A stretch of DNA of 64,000 nt from Comamonadaceae bacterium (GTDB taxonomy: Bacteria; Pseudomonadota; Gammaproteobacteria; Burkholderiales; Burkholderiaceae_C): assembly GCA_013297875.1 (NCBI GenBank), contig JAAFIW010000001.1:434001-498000 (forward strand), in the 5' to 3' direction. Below are positions 1 to 8,700 of the stretch, in pieces (the stretch's first letter is position 1; each line of letters starts with the position of its first letter). A program made the position numbers and the translations under genes. The notes beneath the pieces were generated by a model, which was not told the DNA's origin, made no database searches, and saw only the letters and a list, made by a program, of their open reading frames with translations.

Positions 1-651
1 GGTTTGCGAGCCGTTGGCCAGCTTGTCGGCCACTTCGTAGGCGCGTGGCAGCAGTTCGTCGTCCTCAACCGCCAGCGACACCAGGCCGATGCGCTCGGCT
101 TCTTGCCCGCTCACCGGCTCGCACAGCAGCAGGTGGTATTTGGCCTTGGCCATGCTGCAGAGCAGCGGCCACACCATGGCGGCATGGTCGCCGGCGGCTA
201 CGCCCAGGCGGGTGTGGCCGTCGACGATTTTGGCGGTTTTGGTGGCAATGGAAATGTCGGCCAACAAGCCCGCCACCAGCCCCGCGCCCACGGCTGGGCC
301 GTGCATGGCGCTCACGATGGGCTTGTCGCAGTTCACGATGTTGTAAACCAGGTCGCGCGCCTCTTTCCACACCCGGGTGCGCACTGCAAAGTCAGCCGCC
401 ATGTCTTGCACCAGCGCCAAATCGCCACCGCCAGAAAAGCCCTGGCCTTCGCCGCGCAGCACGGCGCAGCGCACGCTGTCGTCGGCCGATACGTCACGCC
501 AGATCTCGGTGAGTTCGCGGTGGCCCTGGTGGTCGGCGGTGGGCAGCTTGCCGTTCAGCGCGCGCATTTGAATGTCGAGCACAGAGCCGATGCCGTTGAT
601 CTCGGGGCCGCGGCGGGAGATGCGCAGGGTTTGGTAACGGGTGTAGTCCAT
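1..651 (-). CDS. enoyl-CoA hydratase/isomerase family protein (3' end beyond window)
   Basis: Open from an ATG at 649-651 to the window edge, 217 codons with no stop, so the C-terminus is missing. The translation begins [20 protein letters not shown] and has crotonase-fold hallmarks: an oxyanion-hole loop with a GFSGGGDL segment near residue 75, the HGPAVGAG segment near residue 117, and a GDHAA segment in the active-site region near residue 152. Crotonase-family members hydrate or isomerise acyl-CoA thioesters in the cytoplasm; the substrate cannot be read from the sequence. It is divergent from the binding-protein gene at 842, with about 190 bp between them. Family assignment is firm, the exact reaction is not. 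Confidence 0.85.
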   Translation of the reverse strand, partial: MDYTRYQTLRISRRGPEINGIGSVLDIQMRALNGKLPTADHQGHRELTEIWRDVSADDSVRCAVLRGEGQGFSGGGDLALVQDMAADFAVRTRVWKEARDLVYNIVNCDKPIVSAMHGPAVGAGLVAGLLADISIATKTAKIVDGHTRLGVAAGDHAAMVWPLLCSMAKAKYHLLLCEPVSGQEAERIGLVSLAVEDDELLPRAYEVADKLANGSQT

Positions 652-841
652 GGAGGAAGATTGTTAAATGGAAGGAGGTGATGGAACCGCAACCCCGGGA
701 GCTGTAGATTTTTTCGCAACGATTCAAGGCAGGTTCGCGCAACCCTCGGTGAAATTAACACCCTTGTTTACAACTTTGGGGTTAGAAACACACAGTTCGC
801 AACAATTGTAAAAATAAATATTTTGAGACAAAGGCTGCTTC

Positions 842-1951
842 ATGACATTTCAGCAACTGATTTGGGTGTTCGGTGCATTGGTCTGCGGTCTGCCCGCTTA
901 TGCGGAGATTCTGATCGGCCAAACGGCTGGCTTCACGGGCGTGGTATCGCTGAGTGTGAAGGAAACGGCCGAGGGTGCCAAGCTGTACCTGGATGCGGTG
1001 AACGCCAGGGGCGGCGTGAATGGGCAGACCATCAATGTCATCGCGATGGACGACAAGTTTGACCCCAAGCTGGCCGCTGACAACGCCCGGGAACTGGTGG
1101 TGAACAAGAACGTGGTGGCACTGTTTTTGACGCGAGGCACGCCGCACAACGAGGCGATTTTGCCGATTCTGGACGAGCACCGTGTGCCGCTGATTGCACC
1201 GTCCACCGGTGCCATGGTGCTGCACCAGCCCATCAAGCGCTACGTCTTCAACGTGCGCTCTACCTACCAGATTGAAGCCGAAAAAGCCATCACGCATCTG
1301 GTTCAAACAGGGGTGGGTCGCATTGCGGTGCTGCACGTCAACGACAGCTTTGGCGCTGACGCGCTGGAAGGTGCGCAGGCGGGTTTTGACAAGACCAAAG
1401 CCAAGCCTATTTTTGTCGAGAAAATTGACCGCGCCAAGCCCGACTACAGCCAGATTGCGCCGCTGGCGGCCAAAGTGAAGGCACAGGCGGTGGTGATTCT
1501 GGGATCGGGCAGCACGGTGATTGACGGCGTAAAGGCCCTGCGCGCCGCTGGCTCCAGCGCCCAGGTGGTCACGCTGTCCAACAATGCCTCGTCGGGTTTC
1601 ACCAAAGCGCTGGGCGAGTTCTCGCGCGGTGTGGTGGTCACGCAGGTGTTTCCCAACGAGCGGTCTACCGCCAATGCCATGGTCAAGGAAGCCATCGAGA
1701 CCGCCAAAGCCAAAGGCCTGGACGAGGTGTCCCCCGCCATGCTGGAGGGCTTTGCCGCGGCCAAGGTATTGGTCGAAGCCTTGCGGCGATCGGGCAAAAG
1801 CATCACGCGCCAAACCGTGCACGCCAGCCTGGAAGCCATGGACCGATTTGACCTGGGTGGTCTGGTGGTGGGCTACGGCCCCACCGACCACACGGGCCTG
1901 AGCTTTACCGACATTTCGGTGGTGGGTGCCGATGGGAAATTCAGGCGTTAG
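842..1951 (+). CDS. ABC transporter periplasmic substrate-binding protein, branched-chain amino acid type
   Basis: 369 residues. A short hydrophobic signal peptide ends near PAYA (residues 1-20), followed at once by the EILIGQTAGFTG strand typical of LivJ-like type I periplasmic binding proteins (Peripla_BP_6). Later landmarks include the MDDKFDPKLAADNAREL segment and the IAPSTGA hinge strand. Such proteins capture amino acids or related small molecules in the periplasm and deliver them to LivHMGF permeases. No permease or ATPase gene is adjacent, so this is an orphan receptor here. Some relatives serve as sensors rather than transport components, and the ligand is unknown. Confidence 0.85.
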   Translation: MTFQQLIWVFGALVCGLPAYAEILIGQTAGFTGVVSLSVKETAEGAKLYLDAVNARGGVNGQTINVIAMDDKFDPKLAADNARELVVNKNVVALFLTRGTPHNEAILPILDEHRVPLIAPSTGAMVLHQPIKRYVFNVRSTYQIEAEKAITHLVQTGVGRIAVLHVNDSFGADALEGAQAGFDKTKAKPIFVEKIDRAKPDYSQIAPLAAKVKAQAVVILGSGSTVIDGVKALRAAGSSAQVVTLSNNASSGFTKALGEFSRGVVVTQVFPNERSTANAMVKEAIETAKAKGLDEVSPAMLEGFAAAKVLVEALRRSGKSITRQTVHASLEAMDRFDLGGLVVGYGPTDHTGLSFTDISVVGADGKFRR

Positions 1952-1979
1952 CCCGCATATTTCACCGGGGCAAGCGTTT

Positions 1980-2483
1980 TCACCGTGCCCCACTCGGCAA
2001 GCTGATGCGCAACTGCCGTTGCGACTGCTCGATTTTCAGCTTGCCCAGCACGTCCATGCCCAACAGCGCCTTGTCGTCCATGCGGGGCATCACGGCCACG
2101 GTGTGGCGCTCCATTTTCAAGCCGCCTTCCAGCTGCAGGCTGGCTTTGGCCAGGCTGCCCAGCACATCGCCGTTGGCGGTTGAAAACCGGGCGGTGTCAA
2201 ACGCCTTCAGACCGGCTTGGGTGGCCAGTTCTTGCGAAATGGAGGTGCGTGATGCGCCGGTGTCGACCAGAAAATTCACCTCAACATCGCCAATGCGCCC
2301 GGGCCAGTGGTAGTGACCGTCGCGGGCCCGGTTGATCACCAGCACCTGGCCCGCCGCCGCCGATTCGACGCTGAAGGTCGATCGCTGCTGCTGCGCCAGC
2401 CACCACTGGGCGGCCAGAAACAGCGCGGCAAACACCACGCCAAACACGGTGACGATCTTCAAGGTTTGGGGAAATTCGCGCAT
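1980..2483 (-). CDS. membrane-anchored retropepsin-like aspartic protease (TIGR02281-type)
   Basis: 167 residues from the ATG at 2481-2483. The open frame extends upstream to 2612, but that extension (rich in Cys, no homology) overlaps an inverted repeat remnant and is unlikely to be translated. Residues about 8-29 form one hydrophobic membrane segment. The rest is a single retropepsin-like domain with the catalytic motif FLVDTGASRTSIS and a late LLGMDVLGKL segment. Bacterial members are thought to be inner-membrane-anchored periplasmic aspartyl proteases that act as homodimers; substrates are unknown. It is convergent with the gene ending at 1951. An inverted partial copy of its active-site region lies just upstream (2510-2585). 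Confidence 0.8.
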   Translation of the reverse strand: MREFPQTLKIVTVFGVVFAALFLAAQWWLAQQQRSTFSVESAAAGQVLVINRARDGHYHWPGRIGDVEVNFLVDTGASRTSISQELATQAGLKAFDTARFSTANGDVLGSLAKASLQLEGGLKMERHTVAVMPRMDDKALLGMDVLGKLKIEQSQRQLRISLPSGAR

Positions 2484-2509
2484 GGCGCAATCGTACGGCG
2501 AACACATGC

Positions 2510-2585
2510 GCACACGGCATGACCACTGGCCCGGGCAAGTGGGCGACGTAGCGGTTAATTTTTTGGTTGAAACGGGTGCCTGACG
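2510..2585 (+). pseudogene. inverted remnant of a retropepsin-like gene (active-site fragment)
   Basis: On the plus strand this stretch reads HDHWPGQVGDVAVNFLVETGA and then stops (TGA). The intact minus-strand gene next door reads YHWPGRIGDVEVNFLVDTGA at its catalytic site, so this is a diverged, inverted fragment of a paralogue. The catalytic Asp position reads Glu and the frame closes at once, so no function is expected. No start or flanking domain is recognisable. Confidence 0.65.
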
Positions 2586-2626
2586 CACCCCTATCTCGCA
2601 AGCCAGGGCCACGCAAGCCCGAAGTC

Positions 2627-2669
2627 ACTATTAATTTAATAGCTGCTTGAGCAATATTTACATGGGCTG
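2627..2669 (-). repeat. 43-bp palindromic repeat family, copy R1
   Basis: Minus-orientation copy of the family defined in the findings: an AGCCC end, a central TGCTTGAGCA palindrome, and a terminal ATAGC/GCTAT-type stem. Intergenic. Confidence 0.8.
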
Positions 2670-2680
2670 AAGGCCGAAAT

Positions 2681-2841
2681 GGCCTGATTAGATACATGCC
2701 TCAGACATCTACCGATCCGTCATTCCCGCGCAGGCGGGAATCCACCCCAGCGAGGGGCAAACCTTGTCGTCTGCGTAGTCCTCGCGCCTGGATTCCCGCC
2801 TGCGCGGGAATGACGGTCTGAGGCATGTATCCAATCAGGCG
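2681..2841. repeat. long inverted repeat with nested 28-bp REP-like palindrome
   Basis: Two perfect 28-bp arms face each other (2717-2744 and 2789-2816), built around CATTCCCGCGCAGGCGGGAA. An outer perfect 15-bp pair GATACATGCCTCAGA / TCTGAGGCATGTATC (2691-2705 and 2817-2831) encloses them, and weaker similarity (CCTGATTA / CCAATCAGG) continues outward. The structure could form a long hairpin or cruciform. The inner arm matches a dispersed palindrome widespread in proteobacterial genomes. An apparent 67-aa minus-strand frame here is an artefact of the repeat. Confidence 0.85.
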
Positions 2842-2979
2842 AAATGGTCATAAAAATGGTCGCCGCCCAGCTGGCAAGTGCCGCACCTGTCATTCCGTCA
2901 TGCGCGCCGCAGGCGGCTGTCATTTGTCATCGGTTCGCTGCCACGTCGCTGAGCGACTAAAAATGAACCTGCCTCGGCC

Positions 2980-3393
2980 TCACGCGGCGTACACCGTGTC
3001 CAGCGACTCGAACCCCTTGACTTCCAACGGGTTGCCAAACGGGTCGCAGAAAAACATCGCCCATTGCTCGCCGGGTTGGCCCGCGAAGCGCAGCTGGGGT
3101 GGAAGCACAAATGCTGTGCCAGCCTGTGTCAGGCGTTGCGCCATGGCCTGCCACTGCGGCAACTCCAGCACCAGCCCAAAGTGCGGCATGGGCACCATCA
3201 CCTCGCCCACGCGGCCAGTGGCGGCCGTTTTGAAGGGTTCGCCCAGGTGCAGCGAAATCTGGTGGTTGAAGAAATCAAAATCCACCCAGGTCGCAGTGCT
3301 GCGGCCTTCTTTGCAGCCCAAAACGTCGCCATAGAACTGGCGAGCTGTATCCAGGTTGGTCACGTTGAAGGCAAAGTGGAAAAGGCTGCGCAT
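2980..3393 (-). CDS. VOC (glyoxalase/bleomycin-resistance fold) protein
   Basis: 137 residues starting MRSLFHFAFNVTNLDTARQF, the typical first beta-alpha-beta unit of a vicinal oxygen chelate domain, with the second half carrying a FCDPFGNPLEVKGF strand. His at residue 6 and Glu in the PLEVKG strand sit at positions that bind a divalent metal in this family. VOC proteins include dioxygenases, lyases and resistance proteins; this one resembles the uncharacterised small single-unit group. It faces tsaB across a short divergent spacer. Function beyond the fold is not assignable. Confidence 0.8.
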   Translation of the reverse strand: MRSLFHFAFNVTNLDTARQFYGDVLGCKEGRSTATWVDFDFFNHQISLHLGEPFKTAATGRVGEVMVPMPHFGLVLELPQWQAMAQRLTQAGTAFVLPPQLRFAGQPGEQWAMFFCDPFGNPLEVKGFESLDTVYAA

Positions 3394-3498
3394 CCTGCTA
3401 TTTTATTTGCGAGCCATCGCTAAACCCCGACATCAACGGCAAGCATGCCCAACGCCGACCATCAGGGCCAGGACAACCCACTGCTTACACTCCAAGCC

Positions 3499-4224
3499 GT
3501 GAACCTTCTCGCCTTTGACACCAGCACCGAAACCCTGTCCGTGGCCGTGCAAACCACCGCCGGTACGGTGTGGGAACACACCGGCACCGGCGGCGCACAG
3601 GCCTCCGCCAGCCTCATTCCCACCATCAACCGCCTGATGGCGCAAGCCGGATTGGCATTCAAAGACCTACGCGCCATTGCCTTTGGCTGCGGCCCCGGCT
3701 CGTTCACCGGCCTGCGCACCGCCTGTTCCGTCGCGCAAGGGCTGGGGTTTGGTGCCGATGTGCCGCTGCTGCCGCTTGACAGCTTGCTGGCCGTGGCCGA
3801 AGAGGCCCGGCACACCCACGGCGCGCTGCGCGTGCTCAGCCTGCTGGACGCGCGCATGGACGAGGTGTATGCCGCGCACTACCAGTTTCACGCTGGCAGC
3901 GATCCGGGCACCTGGCAGCGCGTGGGCGGCATGCATCTGCTCAAACCCGAGGCCGTACAGGCCGATGCGGGCGAGACCCTGGCCGGCAACGCCTTTGCGG
4001 CCTATGCCTCGCGCCTGCCCCCGCACGCCCCCCGGGTGGACGCCTTGCCCACGGCCACCGCCCTGTTGCGCCTGGCCCCCAGCGCGCTGGCCGCTGGTCA
4101 GGCAGTGCCAGCCGCCCAGGCCCTACCGCTGTATGTTCGCGATAAAGTGGCCCAAACTACCGCCGAGCGCGCTGCCATCGTGGCCGCGCGGCTCGCACCC
4201 CCACCCCCACATGCCTTGATATGA
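3499..4224 (+). CDS. tsaB: tRNA threonylcarbamoyladenosine biosynthesis protein TsaB
   Basis: ASKHA-fold protein needed, with TsaD, TsaE and TsaC, for the t6A modification at position 37 of ANN-decoding tRNAs. Diagnostic segments are LLAFDTSTETLSVA at the start and GPGSFTGLR around residue 72. I place the start at the GTG at 3499, because the family begins directly at this first strand; an in-frame ATG at 3445 would add an 18-residue tail without similarity. Neither start has a strong ribosome-binding site. The stop overlaps the rimI start by 4 bp, so tsaB-rimI-udg form one translationally coupled unit. Confidence 0.9.
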   Translation: MNLLAFDTSTETLSVAVQTTAGTVWEHTGTGGAQASASLIPTINRLMAQAGLAFKDLRAIAFGCGPGSFTGLRTACSVAQGLGFGADVPLLPLDSLLAVAEEARHTHGALRVLSLLDARMDEVYAAHYQFHAGSDPGTWQRVGGMHLLKPEAVQADAGETLAGNAFAAYASRLPPHAPRVDALPTATALLRLAPSALAAGQAVPAAQALPLYVRDKVAQTTAERAAIVAARLAPPPPHALI

Positions 4225-4709
4225 GCGCCGTTTTAAGCCCCGCCAATGGCAGTATTGGCACCATCGAGGCGCAGTTTGAGCCGCTCACACCGGCCTGGCT
4301 GCGCCAGGTGATCGATGTGGAGCAGCGCGCCTACCCTCACCCCTGGACGGCGGGTAACTTCACCGATTCACTCAATTCGGGCTACCAGGCCCAGTTGCTC
4401 ACCGCAGGCGGCAGTCTGCTGGGCTATTTTGTGGCCATGAAAGGCGTGGAAGAAGTGCATTTGCTCAACCTCACCGTGACCCCGGAGCATCAGCGCCAGG
4501 GCTGGGGCCGCGTGCTGCTGGACGCACTGGCCATCTGGTCGCGCGGGCAGGGCGCGCAGTGGCTGTGGCTGGAGGTGCGCGTGAGCAACGAGCGCGCGCG
4601 CAAGGTGTATGAGCAGCATGGTTTTCGCCGGGTGGGCTACCGCAAAGCGTATTACCCGGCCTTGGGCGGTGTGCGCGAAGACGCGGTGGTGATGAGTTTG
4701 AAGCTGTGA
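4221..4709 (+). CDS. rimI: ribosomal protein S18 alanine N-acetyltransferase
   Basis: 162-residue GNAT protein. The acetyl-CoA loop reads QRQGWGRVLL around residue 92-101, and the later RVSNERARKVYEQHGFRRVGYR stretch is typical of RimI. It acetylates the N-terminal Ala of ribosomal protein S18. The start overlaps tsaB (ATGA) and the stop overlaps the udg start (GTGA), a common tsaB-rimI arrangement in betaproteobacteria. Confidence 0.9.
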   Translation: MSAVLSPANGSIGTIEAQFEPLTPAWLRQVIDVEQRAYPHPWTAGNFTDSLNSGYQAQLLTAGGSLLGYFVAMKGVEEVHLLNLTVTPEHQRQGWGRVLLDALAIWSRGQGAQWLWLEVRVSNERARKVYEQHGFRRVGYRKAYYPALGGVREDAVVMSLKL

Positions 4710-5542
4710 GCCTGAACCTGGACACACGCCAACGCGCCATGCTGGCTGAGATTGGCGTGCGGGTGTGGCAGCCGCAGGCGGATGCGCCCGCGCCCGTTGC
4801 GCCCGCCGTCTCCCCCGTCTCAAGCACTCCTATTTTTATAGCTGCTTCAGCAGTATCTATAAGGGCTGTCGCGCCAAAAGACTTAAAACAGGCACCTCAG
4901 CAGCCTGCCAGCAGCCCCTCTGACGCACCACCCGGCATGGCCACTATTGCGGCCATGCCCTGGCCTGCGCTGCAGCAAGCGGTTGCCACTTGCCAAGCTT
5001 GCGCCCTGTGCCAAAGCCGCACAAACACGGTGTTTGGCGTCGGCGACAGCCAAGCCGACTGGCTGGTGGTGGGCGAGGCCCCCGGCGAAAACGAAGACCT
5101 GCAAGGCGAGCCCTTTGTGGGCGCGGCCGGCCAGTTGCTGGACAACATGCTCAAAGCCATTGGCCTTGCCCGCAGCGCCACGAACGCATCAAACGGCCCC
5201 CAAGGCGTCTACATCACCAACACCCTGAAATGCCGGCCCCCCGGCAACCGCAACCCCGAGGCCGCCGAGCTGGCGCAATGCGCGCCCTTTTTGCAGCGGC
5301 AAATCGAGCTGGTGCAACCCAAGATCATTCTGGCCATGGGCCGCTTTGCGGTGCAAAGCCTGCTGGGCAGCACCGAGCCCCTGGGCAAGCTGCGCGGGCG
5401 GGTGCACCGCTACCAGGCGGGCAGCGTGAGCGTGCCCGTGGTGGTGACTTACCACCCGGCCTATTTGCTGCGTAACCTGCCCGACAAAGCCAAGGCCTGG
5501 GCCGATTTGTGTTTGGCGCGGCAGGTCAAGCAAGACGGGTGA
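4706..5542 (+). CDS. family 4 (4Fe-4S) uracil-DNA glycosylase with repeat-derived linker
   Basis: 278 residues, GTG start overlapping the rimI stop. Base-excision enzyme removing uracil from DNA. The catalytic domain begins near residue 88. Candidate iron-sulfur ligands are C96/C99 (a further Cys at 102), C176 and C192; GEAPGENEDLQGEPFVGAAG is the motif A region and VTYHPAYLLR carries the motif B His. Residues about 1-25 resemble the N-terminal helix of DNA polymerase-associated homologues. The low-complexity linker between them (residues about 25-80) contains an in-frame copy of the 43-bp repeat at residues 41-55, so the linker length probably varies between relatives. Confidence 0.9.
   Translation: MSLNLDTRQRAMLAEIGVRVWQPQADAPAPVAPAVSPVSSTPIFIAASAVSIRAVAPKDLKQAPQQPASSPSDAPPGMATIAAMPWPALQQAVATCQACALCQSRTNTVFGVGDSQADWLVVGEAPGENEDLQGEPFVGAAGQLLDNMLKAIGLARSATNASNGPQGVYITNTLKCRPPGNRNPEAAELAQCAPFLQRQIELVQPKIILAMGRFAVQSLLGSTEPLGKLRGRVHRYQAGSVSVPVVVTYHPAYLLRNLPDKAKAWADLCLARQVKQDG
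4827..4868 (-). repeat. 43-bp palindromic repeat family, copy R2, inside udg
   Basis: In-frame copy encoding TPIFIAASAVSIRA of the uracil-DNA glycosylase linker. The consensus codon TGA in this frame is TCA here. Confidence 0.8.
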
Positions 5543-5604
5543 CATCGCTGCGCGTTGATGCCCAACTGATGCATTCGTTGCAAGCAAAATCAAACAAAAC
5601 GCTG

Positions 5605-5684
5605 CGGCTGTGGTTTCTTGCACAGCACATTGGCCGAAGTTGGCCACTTTTCATAACAAAAACAAACACCTGCGTGACAGAATG
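5605..5684 (+). promoter_or_regulatory. duplicated upstream element of TPS gene 1, with dyad
   Basis: An 80-bp stretch ending about 30 bp before the ATG at 5713 that is recognisably repeated at 10425-10504 before TPS gene 2. It holds a dyad GCTGTG-N8-CACAGC (5607-5626) and a shared CTGCGTGACA box near its 3' end. Conservation of spacer DNA between two paralogues suggests a promoter or operator. No clear sigma-70 boxes are assigned. Confidence 0.5.
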
Positions 5685-5712
5685 GGCCGATTAATGCTTT
5701 AGGGGGCATCCC

Positions 5713-8700
5713 ATGCACAAGCGCTCATCACAACACGTTCACAGCCAGTCCATCGCCATGCCGCAGCCCTGGCTTTCCGCATTCAAGCTGTTGCTGCTGT
5801 TTTCATTGGTGTTTGTGAACGCGGCCTTGCAGGCCAACCCGGTTGGCCCGGTCGTCACCCAGGGCCAGGCCACGTTTGACGCTGCAGGCAATCGCCTCAC
5901 CGTCACCAACACCCCGGGCACCGTCATCAACTGGCAGACCTTCAACATCCCGGCGGGCAACACCACCCACTTTCAGCAGCAAGGTGCCGATTCGTCGGTA
6001 TTGAACCGGGTTGTCACTAACGACCCCAGCAAGATTTTTGGCACGCTGTCGTCCAACGGGCGGGTGATTCTGGTCAATCAGGCGGGCATTGTGGTGGGCG
6101 CAGGGGCGGTGGTCGATACGGCCGGCTTCATTGCCAGCACCTTGAACATGAGTGAGGCCGATCGCCTGCTGAACAAAGGCCGCTTTTCTGGTTCTGGCGG
6201 CAGCATTCAAATTGACGGCATGCTGCGCTCCAGCAACGGCGACATTGTGTTGATTGCGCCGCAGATCCATGTGGGCACGCAGGCTTTGGTGAAAGCTGAC
6301 AACGGCACCGTGATGCTGGCCGCCGGTCAGCAAGTGATGCTGACGGGGCGGGGTCTGGAAGGCATCACCCTGGAGTTGCAGGCACCGACTGACAAGGTGG
6401 TGAACCTGGGCCGCCTGGAAGGCGACGCCGTGGGCATATTTGCCAGCCAGCTCAAACACAGCGGGGCCATCGTGGCGCGCAATGCGGTGCTGGAAGGCGG
6501 GCGCGTGGTGCTCAAGGCGGTCGATTCCGCCACGGTAGATGGCCAGGTTGACGCCAGTGGCACCGGTGCCGCCAGCACCGGCGGGCGGGTGACGGTGGAG
6601 GGCAACACGGTGGCCTTGCAAGGGGCCAACATTGCCTCTACCGGCACAACCAAGGGCGGGCAGGTACTGGTGGGCGGGGGCTGGCAGGGCAAAGACGCCA
6701 GCGTGCGCAATTCGCAACTGACCACAGTGGATGGCAACAGCCGCATCAATGTCTCGGGCCAAGGCACGGGCAGTGCAGGCACGGCGGTGGTGTGGTCGGA
6801 TGGGAATACGGCTTACAGCGGAGATATCAAGGCCCGAGGCGGTGAACGCGGCGGGCATGGCGGTCAAGTCGAGGTATCGGGCAAGGAGAATTTGGGCTTC
6901 AACGGCACGGTCAACATTGCAGCGCCCCAAGGCACGGCGGGATCGATTTTGCTAGACCCGAAGAACATCATCATCGATATTTCGGGTGTGGTAGCCCCCG
7001 GCTCCGTGACATTCCCCGCTGGGGGTTTGGTCACGCAGACTTTTACCAATGGTTCAATTAACACCTTGCTCAACGGCCTGGTCGGCGGCACGCTTACGCT
7101 ACAGGCCACTAACGACATCTCCGTCATCGGTGGCATTGGTGCAACTGGCATGAGCGGCACCTTCCGATTGGATGCCGGCCGTGATATCAACATCAGCGCC
7201 CCTATCACGCTCAGCGGTGCGAATGCCAACCTGTATGCCACCGCCAACTCATCCTTAAATCCCACACCCACAACACCAGAGCGCGACGCTGGCCCCGGTG
7301 GTATCAACCAGAGCGCTGGCATCAATGCGGGTGGCTCGGTCTACCTGGCGGTAAATGCGGGCGGCACGGGGGGCAACATCACAGTCGCGGGCATCAATGC
7401 CGGGCAAGACATTGTGCTAATCAACAGCGCTACGGGCGGAAATATCAACCGCATTGGCGTCAGCACATTGGCTGCCGGCAACCAAGTGGTGCTGGATGCC
7501 AACGGCTCCATTGGCAGCCCCAGCACCCGCATTGCCACGTCAGCGCCCAAGTTTTCCGTTGGGGCGGGTGGCAATGCATACCTGGACGTCAGCGGCCCCG
7601 GCAACCAAACCCGCCTGGCCCCCTCGTCGTTGATTGGTTCAGCAGCGAACGTAGCGGGCCTGCTGGACATCGCAGGCACCACACAAAAAGTATCGTTCGG
7701 CGCAGCGGGTACTGAAACAGCTCCCGTATCGATCAGTGCCGGATCCATGACGGTTTTTGTAGGCACTGTCAGTTTTGGCAGCACCAGTACCAATACCGCC
7801 GCACTGAACGTGAGCGTGACAGGCTTCTTGAGTTTGACGGGCACAGCTGGCGGCAGCGGGGTTTTTCTAGGCTCGGAATCGGTGGCGCCGCTCAGTGTTT
7901 CTGCGGGCTCTCTGTTCGTGAACGGCACCCGGATTCGCGTCGAAGGTGCGCCGTTTGTGACGGGTGGTGGTAATGCAGGTACGACTGTCACCGTGGCGGG
8001 TACGGCCACTTTCACCGCCGGTAGCGTGTTGCCAGGGGCATTGGTCATGCAAGGTGGCGGCGGCATTGGCAACACGCTGAATGTGACCGCTGGCACTTTA
8101 AACCTCAATGCCAACAGCATGTCTGCCGGCATCGAACTGCTGGGCGGTAGCGCCGGCAACAGCGCGGCCACTCTGCGGGCCAGCGGCAATATCAACATCA
8201 ATGCAGGTGGCGGCGGCTTGCTGGCGCAGGGGGGAAGCGACGGTTTTTCCACCCTGACGGTGGTCGCAACGGCTGGCAGGGTTAATGTGGACACCTCTCT
8301 CGGTGGCAACGTAACTATTACCGCCCCCACCGGCCCAGTTGCAGGTGGAGCCCTGGTGCAAGGGCAAACGGGCGTGGGAATTACCGCTACAGGTGCCGTG
8401 AACATCGGCAGCGCCACCGCTGGCAGCAGCGCCAGCGTCAAAGCCCCTGCAGGCACCGTGACGGTGCAAGCATCCGACTTGACCCTGGCGGCTGGCACAG
8501 GCACCAACGCCAGCGCGCTGGTGGATGCGCAAAACGTGGTGGTTAACGTCCCCACAGGCCAATTAACGCTAAACGGCTCACCCGCTGTTGGTAACACCTC
8601 CAGCGCCGCCATTACATCGGTCGGCAGCACCTCAGCAACGGCCTCTGGTATCAATGTCAATGCAGACCAAGGCAGCGCGGCCATAAAAAGTCTGGGCACG

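Noticed and set aside
1-681. Plus-strand frame over the enoyl-CoA hydratase region
   Set aside because: The minus strand carries a clear crotonase-family protein through the whole stretch; the plus frame is its shadow.
2720-2923. 67-codon minus-strand frame
   Set aside because: Runs through the inverted repeat and gives the HSRAGGNPG peptide typical of repeat artefacts.
7341-8699. Long antisense frame (452 codons) and similar ones opposite all four TPS genes
   Set aside because: They mirror Gly/Thr/Pro-rich codons of the sense genes, have no start signals and no family features.
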